From Branchiostoma floridae (taxonomy: Eukaryota > Chordata > Leptocardii > Amphioxiformes > Branchiostomatidae), in assembly GCF_000003815.2 (NCBI RefSeq), contig NW_023365732.1:105794-169793 (forward strand): a stretch of 64,000 nucleotides of DNA, given 5' to 3'. The translations under genes were made by a program, and so were the position numbers. Positions within the stretch are counted from its first letter, which is position 1, and the number at the start of each line of letters is the position of its first letter. The notes beneath the pieces are model-generated. The model was not told where the DNA came from, did no database searches, and was given only the letters and a program-made list of their open reading frames with translations. This document shows positions 1 through 11,639 of the stretch, in pieces.

Positions 1-59
1 CCGGCCAGGGACAGCACGCGATCTACGGATCCTAGGATCGCGAGCTGTTCCCTGGCCGG
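1..59. repeat. Near-perfect inverted repeat at the window edge
   Basis: An 11-base arm (CCGGCCAGGGA) at 1-11 is mirrored exactly at 49-59, and the inner bases stay largely complementary (CGCGATC against GATCGCG). The whole segment could fold into one hairpin. It may be a transposon end or a foldback repeat; no target duplication can be judged because the window starts here. Confidence 0.7.
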
Positions 60-869
60 TTATATTCCTCTCTATTTGTTCCATTTCTACGATTTTCCAG
101 CGATCCGGAGTCTGGTAGAGACTCACACGGATTATCGGCGTGGCTTTGCCGCAAATGGATTCCAACGGAACTACAGGACGGAACGGACATAACCATAGGA
201 CACTCACGGCTTGCCGGAAACGGAGTACGTATGTTGGAGAGTCTTCAACGGGGCACAACTCAGGGTGAATTCAAGACTGTGTCGTCTTGACCAGCATAAG
301 CTGGCGGAGACATGGAGAGCACGGCCTGTTCATCACAAAACAGTACCCGTCTTCGGGAATCTCAGCGGATTTTTCCTAATGTGATGGCCAGATGGAACTA
401 TGTTGCTTGAAATGACGTCTTTCCAGGCGTATCGCCCGACACTGGACTCCAAATTGTGGACTTAAATGTAGCGGAGATTCGTGCATGGATATTGTACACC
501 GATTGTTCCCTCGGTCGACCAATCCAAGTCCACAATTAGAATCACAAGATAGTTTAGACGGCGAAGCCATAGATACCGGTGTAGGTATGATTCACACCAA
601 ATAAGACACGCATACCCGATGCAAAAGTTCCAATTTAAGCCACACAAAACGCATAAAGCCTAGTACCTAAAGATGCGGAAAGGTTTAAACTTACGCCGCC
701 TTTACTAAAAATAAATGACAACTATAGTCCAAGGAAAGATCACGGAAAGCGTTCGGATAAGTACGTTTCTGCACTTCTTCACGTGCCTTTCAGGGTGTGT
801 AAACGACACATAAACGTGGGGAAATCGTGACGGAAATCGACTGTAAATGTGGTCAAAAGATCACGGAAA
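60..869. other. No gene recognised
   Basis: Only short ORFs without family features occur. From about 750 on, fragments related to the tandem repeat at 870-1253 appear (CACGGAAAG and GTGCxTTTC words), so the right half is probably decayed repeat. Confidence 0.5.
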
Positions 870-1253
870 GGTCTTAATAAACGCGTGCTTTCCGCCCGTA
901 TATGTTACGAAAAACTGTCATTAACGACGCCTTTAAGCGTCTAATAGTTGCGGAAAGGCACGTGAAGGAGTGCCGAAACGTACATATAAGTGCATTAAAG
1001 GGAATCTTTACGTTCACGGATAGATGTCGTAAAGTTGCGGAAAGGGTGCAGAAAGGTCTTAATAAACGCGTGCTTTCCGCCCGTATAGGTTACGAAAAAC
1101 TGTCATTAACGACGCCTTTAAGCGTCTAATAGTTGCGGAAAGGCACGTGAAGGAGTGCCGAAACGCACATTTAAGTGCCAACGTAAAGGTAACATTAAAG
1201 GGAACCTTTACGTTCACGGATAGATGTCGTTAAGTTGCGGAAAGGGTGCAGAA
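870..1253. repeat. Tandem repeat, two units of about 185-200 bp
   Basis: The segment starting GGTCTTAATAAACGCG at 870 recurs at 1055, and both units run through the same order of words (GTCATTAACGACGCC, GTTGCGGAAAGGCACGTG, GGATAGATGTCGT). The second unit carries a small insertion around 1180. A third unit is only a stub. Short ORFs that read through it are repeat artefacts. Confidence 0.85.
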
Positions 1254-1307
1254 ACGTCGCGTTTACGTTGAGTTTAAGCTTGCTTAAATACCAGATTTCG
1301 TGCTGTG

Positions 1308-1412
1308 GTACCGCATGCACGGGTGGGGCCCGGATACTGCGGTCAGCTGCGTGGGTACCACATGCACGGGTGGATTTCGATGAACTGCAGTCAGCTGAGT
1401 GGGTACCGCATG
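1308..1412. repeat. Short tandem repeat, 47-48 bp period
   Basis: GTACCGCATGCACGGGTGG-type units start at 1308, 1355 and 1403, each containing TCAGCTG near the middle. There are just over two copies, with substitutions. Confidence 0.75.
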
Positions 1413-1584
1413 TATCCAGGAAGCTACATGCTTGTAAGTATTGTGAAACGCAATGGCAATGAAAGAATTTGAAGTGCATTGTCTACCTCTACTAGTCTCA
1501 TTGAAAATAGTGTCACCTTGGTGGTAGTTTCCTGACAAAATTACTGACATTTTGGATAACACTGACAGAGGTTTGTGTAATAAT

Positions 1585-2030
1585 GTACAAATGTAGTTGA
1601 TGGCAGAGTGTATAAGTTCACAGTGTGCTTGATGGCAGAGGGTAATACATGTTTACAGTCTGCTCTGTGGTAGGATAGTCTGGTAAAAAAATGAGTGCAA
1701 GTTCAGAGTATGCTGAATGTCAGGGATAGTCAGAAAGTACAAATGCAGTCTGTCCAGTGGCAGGATAGTCTGGTAATGAGTACAAGTGCACAGTCTGCTC
1801 AGTGGCAGAAGCTAGTACAAATGCACAGTCTGCTCGGTGGCAGAGGATTGTCTCGTAATTAGTTCAAGTTCACAGTCTGTTCAGTGGCAGGATAGTCTGG
1901 TAATGAGTACAAGTGCCAGTCTGCTTAGTGGCAGAGATTGGTAAAAGTGCTTTGTGGCAGAAGATGGTCTAGTAATAATAAGTGCAAGTTCACTGTCCGC
2001 TCAATGGCAGAAGATATTTGTAAGTGCAGT
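1585..2030. repeat. Degenerate minisatellite array
   Basis: Words such as CAGTCTGCTCAGTGGCAG, GGATAGTCTGGTAATGAG and TACAAGTGCA recur every 45-70 bases across this block, with loss and gain of sub-blocks. No long open frame is present. Confidence 0.8.
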
Positions 2031-2045
2031 GTTTGCTAAACAGTG

Positions 2046-4300
2046 TAAGTTTTTGCAAATTATATGACCAATATTTGGCAAGGTTTAATTTGGTTTAGTG
2101 TGTGTACAATGTAGAAGTGAAAGCAGTAGTAGAAGTTTGAGTAAAATGTTTATTAGTGTGATTGTTTCTTCTAATTGACTGTAAAGTTTGGTTTTCAGTA
2201 GGCTTTGGTTCAATTCTGTGGCAGCTGAGGACTGCAGCAGTCACTACTGAAAGAAAAAGAAAGAAAATGTTAGACATCTGATGCCAACTGAATATATTCA
2301 ATATTTCAAAATTGGCCTGAATTGATTGGAGCAAGGAGGTTAAAAATACAGAGGGGGAAGCTACTTGATTAGAGGTGCAAATTTCCACAATGATACACTA
2401 TCATGCTGATTAATGTGTGTTGCTGACTTCCAAACAGGCTAATCTGGTGAAATGAAACGGAGTCAAATTTGCGTCACAAACCCTGATCCCAACTGTAACA
2501 CAAATGTTTTGCAATCTATCTCAAAGCATACCTACCCCCGGTACTTCTTGGCAGGCTGTGCCATTTTTTTTTTAAATCCACCGTATGTTATGATTAATAT
2601 TTTTCTAAAAAGTAATACTAGCTACATCCAGCGCTCATATTCTTGATCTACAGCCCTGAGGCTAAAAATAAATAAAAAATGAGAACTTAAGTTCACATAC
2701 AATATGTCAACACAATTTGTATAAATTCCTCTACTATATTGGAATAAAAGGACATTAAAGAGTGCGGCCTCACTGACTGGACCCGCTGGACAGAGCCGCT
2801 TGGAGGCGCTGTGTGAGGACTGGCCGACTGCTGCCAACCCCTGTGTCAGGGAACCCCGCATACTGGATACTACTACTACTACAACTACTACTACTACATA
2901 TACACATATATATATATATTCTATATAACCAGCATAGCAGTATCACTTACAATTCCTTAAATATAAATAAATGCTTTCAGCAGTTCAGTAGTGGTTTGAT
3001 AAATTACTGTACACATGGGGAAAAGAAGTTCCAACCTGTCTGAATGGATCTACTTTACTAAACTAAAGGAAGAAAGGAATGATTCAGAAGGGATCTGGGA
3101 TGAAGAAACAACAAATTATATACGCCCCCCTCCCCCAGTAATTTGTTTACAAAACACAGAGGTCATTCAACAGGCTAGAGTAATTTATGACGCAAGTTTA
3201 CTCCGTTTCGCCAATTATGTACCCAGACTGAGAGCATTTGTACCGGCCCCCGGGCTTACCCTTCCGTTGGCCTAGACAAACTACCCTGCCCCACTTCGAA
3301 CGTCGCTAGCCCGGCGAGCGGACCTTGTGGGCTAGCGGAGAGAGGGGCAGGGACCGCACGAACGAGTTATTTTTGTAATACCACCGACGTCCAGGGTACA
3401 TAATTCTCGATCTACATTTACCTGAAGACACATACAGATGGACTAGTGTTACCTATACGCAACTATAAGGCATATAACGTTAAGATTAAATATTTACTAA
3501 AAAAAAGTATGTCCTACCTGACAGCGTTCGTTCCAAAATGGTGGATGTGAATGGAGTGAATGGCATTCTGTTGCCTTCTGTAGTGCTCACCAAACGCGAA
3601 TAACCAATTAGAATAGCGCCAAATGAAATAGATAAGCTTAAAATCCCTTCATATCATTGAATAAAAATAATAGTCTAAGATTAGATTACATTATGAAATA
3701 TATCAGAAATCTACCTATGAAAGTCTAATGTGTCTTCAGCTTTTTCCATCAGAAAATTCACATTTCCGTAGCGGCTACATGCGGTTACATATGTCACGTA
3801 CAATTCAGGCTGACGCAACAAACGTGAATGTCTTGCCAAATAAGGCAATGGTAGAACAACAAACATGGAGGGTCTTCATCCTATGCTACACAGTGTTGAA
3901 CCAAGTACCATTCAGACATGCATGCATGCATCGATCCACCGAAGCATCATTGAAGGAAGGACTGAAGGTAAAACCCAATACATTGCGTTTCGTCGCCAGA
4001 GGGCGACGAAACGCAAAAAAACATTCATAAGGTGGTCATCAACATGACAAGAAAATACCTAAATGGGAAAATATATCGCGTGGTAACCTTGATTATACTT
4101 GTAGAAGTGACACCAGGACACTAGTGAAGTACATGTAGCCATGACTACATGTAGCTGGTATTAGATACTTATCAGTCGGTCTAGACATTTTTCTTTTGTC
4201 TTCAAGTTTCATCCACTGCAGGTCTGTTTTTATTTTGGTAACTCTAGCATCCCTGTTGTAGTTGTTTCTGCAGAATCTTGCAGCTCGATTTTGTACCTTT
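2046..4300. other. No gene recognised; microsatellites only
   Basis: A (TAC)n/(TA)n microsatellite occupies about 2867-2925. The short ORFs here (longest about 100 codons) show no family motif, signal peptide or conserved splice pattern, and no counterpart is visible in units B or C. This is sequence upstream of the duplicated array. Confidence 0.5.
3983..4016. repeat. Perfect 15-bp-arm hairpin
   Basis: The arm TTGCGTTTCGTCGCC at 3983-3997 is exactly complementary to 4002-4016, leaving a four-base AGAG loop. It ends in a short A run. It looks like a foldback or MITE remnant; a transcriptional role is unproven. Confidence 0.8.
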
Positions 4301-4330
4301 CCACTTTATCTATCTGGAAAGAGTACGAAC

Positions 4331-4420
4331 AATGCTACGTCATCAAACACGTGATGAGACAATACTACGTCATCAAACACGTGATGAGACAATGCTACGT
4401 CATCAAACACGTGATGGGTA
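4331..4420 (+). promoter_or_regulatory. Three 30-bp repeats with CRE-like and E-box sites
   Basis: Three consecutive 30-base units (4331-4360, 4361-4390, 4391-4420) differ by only a few bases. Each holds TACGTCA, close to the CREB/ATF site, and a CACGTG E-box followed by AT, typical of bHLH-ZIP factors of the USF/MITF/TFE group. They end about 120 bases before the start codon of lactamase-like gene A. The 5' flanks of genes B and C lack this array. Promoter function is inferred from position and motifs only. Confidence 0.5.
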
Positions 4421-4541
4421 GCCAAACATCAAGAAGCTATCCTGGCTAATGATTCATCAGCCATCTTACACAACCTCTTCTCTTGGGTAACACAAATCTT
4501 CACCAAGTTGTATAAGTCTCAGTCTTTTTTCATTGCTCAAG

Positions 4542-7500
4542 ATGGGAGCTCTCGTGAATGTGTTCCTTGTGGTCTGCTTTATGATAGTCGGACAGGTCTC
4601 AACCATGACCAGCCCAGATCTACAGCAGAGGCTACAGGATCTCGACACTTTCATCCAGGACCTGATGACATGTGAGTCCAGGCCTGTAGTCGGACTGACC
4701 GTGTCCGTGGTCAAGGACGGCCAGACCATTTTCGCCAAGGGGTACGGCCAAAGGGACCTGCAGACGGGACAAGCTGTGGACAACAGGACTCTCTTCGGAG
4801 TCGGCTCCATCTCCAAGTCCTTCACCTCAGCCCTGTTAGCGGCCATTCTCGGGGAGAGGGAAGACGTAAGCTGGGACACCGTCCTGACGGACATCCTGGG
4901 GCCGTCCTTCAGGTTCAGGGACCAGTTCCGTACCGAAGAAGCGACCTTACGAGACCTTCTAGCCCACAAAATCGCGCTAGAGAACCCGTGGTACGTTGCC
5001 GTAATAATGGGACAAGACATCGACAGAGCAGAATTTTCAAGGTAGGTTTTGTTATCAACAGTTCTCCGTTCTAGATTTGCGATATAACAACAACCTTGTG
5101 CACACATATACTGGGAAGAATTGCTAAATAATTTTGGGTCAAACGATAAATGGAGGTTCATGAGCGCCGTAGAAGTAAGCACTAACGTTGATTTTGGCAT
5201 GGACTTTGACATCAGCCAATAAGTCAATATTTGTTTTCGTTTATGAACGGCCAAACATGTAGGTGCACTGCATGTTTGAAGTGCTTGCATACTTGACCCT
5301 AGCTTCGCTTTAGCCTTTGATCTTCTGTACCTCTGTTAGACATTACCCGTGGAGACGAAAGATGGATGGATGCTAAGCTAGGTTTGTTCAACATTGATAA
5401 ATCACTCACATTCATAGAAGAAGAAGAAGAACTTTATTGCACGACGACTGTACAGGATACAGTGTAAGGCAACTTGTACATACAATACATACAGAACAGT
5501 TTAACTACATGAGTTACTAGTACAATTGTATCTAAAAATCTAAGAAACTAATCTATTTTACACATGGTATATAGTATTAACAATCAAGCTAGCATTATGT
5601 ACTGGTTCAGGACAGTATAATATTGTCTCGTTTTTTAAGTGAGTTATATATAAATTGACAGACATAGGCAGATATATCAGCAGGACATGATAGTAAAATA
5701 TTAAACATTTCTGTCTTGGTAGGTGGTAACATTGTAACAATTTTTGTCTCTCTCTATCATAAGTTGGGCAATTCATTATAAAGTGGGATTCATTTTCGAT
5801 ATTATCATGGCATGTTGGACACAGTCTCTCACTGGCTGGTGTGTTGTGATGCGACTGTGCTGAAAATCAATGTGCAATGTAGAATGTTCAATCACAGGAA
5901 ATACTGTACGAAGAAGTTTGTCATGACAAAGTTGTCTTTTGTAGCCAGTTTTAAGGAATTTTCAATCTCTAATTGTTTACTTTGAAGCTGTAACGATACA
6001 TTATCCTACTCTCCAAGCAGAGGCTGCAAGACATCAAGAAATAACAAAAAATAGAAAGCCCGATAAAAATGACTAAAAAGACGTAAAACAACAGTCGGAG
6101 TCTAACCTTGGCTTGGAGAGTAATATTATCCATACAATTTCATCTCGTGTCTCTGGGGAGCACCCGCAAAACATAACAGATTTATCAAAGAAATAATTAA
6201 AATGATATATGGAATCTATCTCTATCTCAGACCTGTTTATGACTGTGTTTTGTCACGTGACATAGTGCATCAGCCGTCACGTGACAAGGCAACTCCAAGA
6301 CGAGATCTACCTTGTTGATAAAGAGACAGTGTGCGTCTCGAAAGCTTTCCAGGCCACGAACTGTAGTTGTGTGCACGTTTGTTAAATAAGATTTTGTCAT
6401 AGACATACGGCATAGGTGGCAAAGTGGTCTTGTGTTAAGCGCTAGCTTTGGTGACTGGGTTCAAATTCTTAGCGACTCCCGATGTTGTGCCATTGAAAAA
6501 GGAAATTTAGACCTATTTCCTCACTCGACCAGGCGAATATTAGTACTTAGCTTTATGCACGGCATCCTAACTGATTGTACTTACGGTAGAAAGAGTAAGG
6601 NNNNNNNNNNNNNNNNNNNNNNNNNNNNNNNNNNNNNNNNNNNNNNNNNNNNNNNNNNNNNNNNNNNNNNNNNNNNNNNNNNNNNNNNNNNNNNNNNNNN
6701 ATCCCTCCATATGTTTCTAAGACTGTAGGGTGTGTGTGGATCAAACCTTACAGTCCGGTCTAGCTATGAACATATGAGACATACATGTGACATGTGAGAC
6801 TACTTGAATTTTGTGTTGACTATTTCTAAACGGGTTGGGTTTGGCATTTGTTTTGAAAGCAGAGGAAGACGAAAAGTCCCATTTTTTTCTACAATCTGTG
6901 GGTTCTGCGATTTAAGAGGAAAGTGTCTTTCTATCCATCAGGGGATGTGGGGAAGTTAGGATATGTCTTTGTGGCTTCTCCTCACAAAGTGATTCTTTCA
7001 GCTTGGTTGAGTGAACACTAAAATGTTTCGTGTCCACTGCTTTAGATATACAGTATTTACATATTCATCCGCACACTGGTACTGGTGAACAAGCAAAACG
7101 ACATGAGTTGTCATATTGAGAAGTTTCCTTATTGAAAATTTCCCTTGCAGACGAATGCGGTACTACAGGGAGATTTACCCATTCCGTACTACCTTTCGTT
7201 ACAATGACGTCATGTACACGCTGGCCGCTCACGTCGCCGAAAGGCTTGCCGGAAAACCCTTTGAGACCCTTCTGCGAGAACGAATCCTACAGCCACTGGG
7301 CATGAACGACACAGTGTACTTAGCCGAGGCATTAGAAGCTGGAGACTTCTCAAACTTTGCTCAAACGTACCTGTCCTACAACAGAAGCGGCGAGTCGGAG
7401 ATGCGCAGTCGCGAGGAATACAGGTATGTGTGTGTTGCAGGTGTCAAGCCAAATGTTTGCCCCTGCCAAATATTTGCTCCGACACTTAATGGGGTGTATG

Positions 7501-10500
7501 TAAACACTTAATCGGCTTCGTTACAGGCCTCCTGAAAAAGTGACTTTAGGTCCTAGTGACCAATTGATGTGCCGAACCTTTCTTTTTTTACACCATCTAT
7601 CAAATATTTGGTCAGACGCAAATAATGGGGTCACACTTCACACGTACTTTAAATAATGATAATAGATAGAGCTTAGGCATCCTGCAAATGTAACTTATGA
7701 AATAAATCCCTATTACCCATTTATATGGCTAAACCTACTTTCCAGGACACACACGTGCACTACCAAATGGAACGAAAATTTTGCGCATCACAGATTTGGC
7801 GTGACACCGAGGGATTACGATTTCCACGAGTCTACGTCCGAATGAACTTAACTGATATCGTAGTTATCTGAGATATTTGCCATTATACGGCATTATAAAT
7901 TAGTAGATAAACAATTCTATTCGACATCTTAAGATTGGCATTTTTCGGTACATCTCTTTCCTTAAGGTCTGTCAAGTTGCATCTTCCAGCAGCGGGCGTG
8001 GTGTCCAACGCCGTGGACATGGCCCGGTACATGAAGTTCCACCTCAGCGGGGGGAGGGACACGGCCGGCCGCCTGGTGGTGCCGGAGGACACCTTACGGC
8101 AGACACAAACCGCGAGCGCCGTCATGTCCTCGTACTGGGACAAAGTCGAACCGTACTGGCCAGTAGAAGCGTGGCTGACGCAGGGATATGGAATGGGTTT
8201 GTCGACCGGCTCCTATAGAGGTACATGTTGTTGCCATCTAGTTAATATGCTTCGGTCTCAATTGCAAAAAAAAATTCACTTTTTTCTTCTTTTTGCAATT
8301 TCGGGCGTGACTCCTACGTGGAGAAATGGTTGTGGCTGTGGCTACATGGCTATATTTGGGCAAGGCCGGGCCCCGGATTTTTTTTGTAACTCGGATTTAA
8401 AATCAATCTGGGACCCGGCGACAAATAGACGGCTTGACCTACCCGTTACACACCGAGAGGTTCCCCCTCGTGCGGTATCCGGTAGTCCACCGGGACAAAT
8501 TTGTGTCAGAATTACACCCTTGGCGGGCACCGACGCACAAGTTTGTGACTGAAGTATTAGTGTTGTGAGTGACGTTGTCAAGTGTAGGCATCTTGAAAGG
8601 ATGCTACTCTTGAAGCAGAGGTTCGACTCCGGCTGTTTTTTTCCTTGCCTTAGGCGTTTGTGTCCGGCTTTCTAATTTTTCCTGTTTTATTCAGTTCCGC
8701 CTGCCGACAAAACAAGGAGTTGAACGTCTACTTTAAGGAGGCCGTGTGAAGCTTAATCAAACTGGAGGGTTTTCCTGTGTTCTCTAATGAAATTTTGAAC
8801 AAAATACTGTGCATGTTTTTGCAACTAAAGCCACGAATGTAACTATATTGTCACTGATGAAGGATAGTGGATGCCATTTGAAACGTCTTACCATTTCCTA
8901 CATCATATCCAGTTGCTTGAGCAACCGTTATTTGGCATACTGTGAATGGATAGAAATATAGAAAAAAAGCAAGATATTTCAACCCATACCTGTGATATGG
9001 TTGAAATATAATAACAAAAACTAGAAGTACTTAACGGAGGTATGGCATCTTCGAACTCTTGTATGTTCTGTGCAGGCTACAGACGAGTTTATCACCGTGG
9101 GTCTATGGTGGGCTTCACATCTCTGCTGTCCCTGTATCCCTCCGCGTCAGTGGGCGTGTTCACCTCCATGAACGGTCCAACCACAACGGCCGATGACATC
9201 CATGACGTCATCCACTACCAGGTCGCAGATATTCTAACAGGTACAATTTTGTAAGAAAAACAATTTGCTACATAGCTCTCGACTTTAGGCAAGTTTGTGA
9301 AATCTAGACAGATATAAGACCTAGAGAGACAAGGCAAGAAAAGATACAGTTTTATGGTAATGTCCTTTCTGCTCATTGATGACGTCACGTAACTTTGGAC
9401 AACTTCGTACACCTGCCACCTTACGCTGCTCACTGTCTGAAGATTACGTCATCCAATACATTATTAAACGTCACCCATGACCCCCAATATACCCTCAAAG
9501 CCATTAGAAAACGGTTGTAACTTCGTACAACTTCGTACACCCTAACTTCGTGCACTTCACCCGGATACTAACCACATGTACAAAGTTTATATAACATGCA
9601 TTGGCATAATACCGGTAGTAAGACTTATACCGGTAGATTAAAAATACTGGAACTTAAAGAGATCTACACATGCAACAATAGTTATTTCTGAGCTGTGCAC
9701 ACTTCAGACATCTAGGTGTCCAATACACCATTTACAAAGCATCGATAACAATGCATTCGAAGACAACAAGGCCAAAAGTTTTCAGTATCTTTTTCGGGGT
9801 AGGCAGCTCGTCGTGGGACGAACACACTGTCACATTCATTGCCAAATTTATAGATCATAATTACACATGCTCAAGGCACAAGACGAACATGATTCAACAA
9901 CAATCTTGAATTTCTGTTGGTGACCTACAACTCATGTAAAAGTGTGAAGAACCGTTGCATAATAGCCCGGATCTACGACTGAATGGGCAAAATTGAACGT
10001 ACGCAGCCATTTTCCCGCCATTTTTATATCTACGCTAGCAGTGAAGTGTTACGTCATAGCGGTTGTGACGGACAGAAGTTAAATGAAAATTCTTGACAGT
10101 ATACGTCCGTTTTCTCATGAAATTTTGTATGTTCATGCAGGTTTATGTTTTATGCATTTACTGACACTAAAGGAAGGAACATCAGAGGATGTATAAATGT
10201 ACATAGCGGCAGTTAATTGTGCCGTGTTTCTTCCTACCGGTATTTTGTACCCCCTCCCAACCACGCGCCCGTTCGCCGTGCAATTCCGCGGCGTGTTACA
10301 ATTACAATATTACGCTTTTAGCAGGACAAGAGTGGCAGAAAAGTTACACAGAAGAAGTGGCAAGGGTAACCTATAACAGCAACATGTAACTGGAGAAAAT
10401 GATGCGTTGACAATTTGTCAATTCAGTATGGCTAGAGAAATCGTCGTAAACGTACCGGTATTATGATAATAGATGTTAGATGTCGTGACTCGCAGCTTCC

Positions 10501-11123
10501 GAAGTTTCCCGACCACTGTCTCTAGTTACCTTTAACTTCGTACACGCTAACTTCGCACATTAACCCCATTTCTGAACATACATCTCTCATTGATAGGAAA
10601 GGACCACTGGCTGAATTCTACCACAGCCTGCACGTATCCTGCACCTTGGTGGGCGACACGACAGACCAGGAGCACAGTCGTCCCTAAAATCTCGGACAAC
10701 TTCCCGCGAGACAAACGTGACTACGAGGGTGTCTACGGCAACCACGCGACAGGCAACATGACGATAACCCTGAACACGACCGACAACAAGTTATACTTCA
10801 GACTTGGTCTGATCGGACGTGGTGTAGTTCTCCCTTCCGATTCTCCTAACAGCATTCTCCTTCGGGCTGAAGAACCGTTAGAGTATATCCCCACCATTGT
10901 TGCCGATGTAGAAGTCCAAGGTGGAGAGGTATTCTCTTTATCGCTGCAAAGCTATCCTCCCGAACCGTCTGTTGTGTTCGAGCGAGGCCTGAAGCTGACA
11001 GACCCGGACCCTACAGAGCCGGAGTGGCACGACTGTGCAGATGTCTCCGGCTCTCCGGACCGCACAGCTTCGAGTTACACATTCGCCTTCTTGCTCTTTT
11101 TGGCTTATATGTTTGCTGTCTAA
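4542..11123 (+). CDS. Secreted, GPI-anchored beta-lactamase-like serine hydrolase (copy A, intact)
   Basis: Five exons join in frame to 572 residues: 4542-5041, 7151-7423, 7967-8220, 9076-9240, 10597-11123. All introns are GT...AG. The start at 4542 opens a hydrophobic signal peptide (MGALVNVFLVVCFMIVGQVS). The beta-lactamase/PBP-like fold follows: nucleophile motif S89-I-S-K92, a YND motif at 184-186 where relatives usually have YSN or YNN, a PAAGVVSNAVDMARY segment in exon 3, and an H349-R-G motif in exon 4 in place of KTG. Exon 5 encodes a DUF3471-like C-terminal domain. The protein ends in a hydrophobic stretch (TFAFLLFLAYMFAV) after a small-residue region, typical of a GPI-attachment signal. 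Family members are peptidases, esterases or D,D-peptidase relatives; the substrate is unknown. It is the only one of three copies without an obvious lesion. Confidence 0.85.
5418..5905 (-). mobile_element. CR1/L2-like LINE 3' end, antisense, in intron 1 of copy A
   Basis: Read on the minus strand, the block ends in GTGCAATAAAGTTCTTC and a TTC-rich tail. It encodes the last residues of a reverse-transcriptase polyprotein (C-x-H spacing and NCPTYDRERQ, typical of the cysteine-rich tail). The equivalent intron in unit B continues without it (about 29130-29260). The right boundary is approximate. Confidence 0.65.
6010..6125. mobile_element. Short foldback MITE
   Basis: CTCTCCAAGCAGAGG at the left faces CTTGGCTTGGAGAG at the right, and the interior pairs as well (AGAAAGCCCGATAAAAA). 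The same family lies at about 22784-22940, 46700-46890 and 52674-52800, with relics near 8600-8735 and 31055-31090. Confidence 0.6.
6601..6700. other. Assembly gap (100 N)
   Basis: Exactly 100 unknown bases inside intron 1 of lactamase-like gene A. The round size indicates a placeholder, not a measured length. No exon appears to be missing because the flanking exons join in phase. Confidence 0.95.
9381..10585. mobile_element. 1.2-kb insertion with 9-bp target duplication in intron 4 of copy A
   Basis: CTCATTGAT occurs at 9372-9380 and again at 10586-10594, bracketing 1205 bases absent from unit C, whose intron reads straight through GCTCATTGATAGG before exon 5. No terminal inverted repeat is obvious. 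The interior holds repeated AACTTCGTACAC/AACTTCGTGCAC words near both ends (about 9400, 9525-9550, 10535-10555). No long ORF is present, so it is non-autonomous. The superfamily is unassigned. Confidence 0.75.
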
Positions 11124-11240
11124 TCTTACACCATGTATGCAAGAAATTACTTGGTCAGAGAATGTAAAAGTAAGAGGGACACAACAATGTATGCTATGAT
11201 TGCCCCGGTAACCCTTCCACATGAAAAAAGTTCTACAGGC

Positions 11241-11246
11241 AATAAA
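11241..11246 (+). promoter_or_regulatory. Poly(A) signal of lactamase-like gene A
   Basis: AATAAA lies 118 bases after the stop codon. Genes B and C carry it at matching distance and context (GCAATAAAG). Confidence 0.75.
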
Positions 11247-11284
11247 GCATTACCATATGTCATAGCACTGGTGTCTTTTTATTT

Positions 11285-11610
11285 TCGCACACTCACATAC
11301 AAACGCACACACACACACATTCACACGCACACACGCTTACACACACACACACATACACGTACACACACCACTCATACACATACACACACATTTTCCTTGT
11401 ACGTAGAATCAATTTGATTGTAAACAGATTGTGCGTGTATGTATGTGTATGTATGTATGTGTGTGTGTGTGTGTGTGTAGGTGTGTGTCTGTGTGTGCGT
11501 GTGTGTGTGCTTGTGTGCGTGCTTGTGTGTATGTGTGTTTCTGTGTGTGTGTGTCTGTGTGTGTCTGTGTGTGTCTGTGTGTGTGCGCGCGTGTGTGTGT
11601 GTGATTTATC
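11285..11610. repeat. (CA)n followed by (TG)n
   Basis: A CA-rich tract (about 11300-11390) is followed after about 65 bases by a TG-rich tract (about 11455-11605). Together they form an imperfect long inverted repeat able to form a hairpin or Z-DNA. Related tracts follow the lactamase-like genes in units B and C. Confidence 0.85.
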
Positions 11611-11639
11611 TGACAGTCCGTCATTTCGAAGATAAAGAG

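Noticed and set aside
3015-3275. 86-codon ORF starting MGKRSSNLSEWIYF
   Set aside because: No recognised family, no supporting splice sites and no copy elsewhere in the window; treated as chance.
4466-5290. A 274-codon minus-strand ORF across lactamase-like exon 1 of copy A
   Set aside because: It is the mirror of a well-supported plus-strand exon; shorter mirrors occur over copies B and C, and it has no family motif or signal of its own.
7747-7850. Extra exon between exons 2 and 3 of lactamase-like copy A, after TTTCCAG
   Set aside because: No donor in it restores the needed phase and it soon reaches a stop. Joining 7423 to 7967 directly is in phase and gives the expected PAAGVVSN context.
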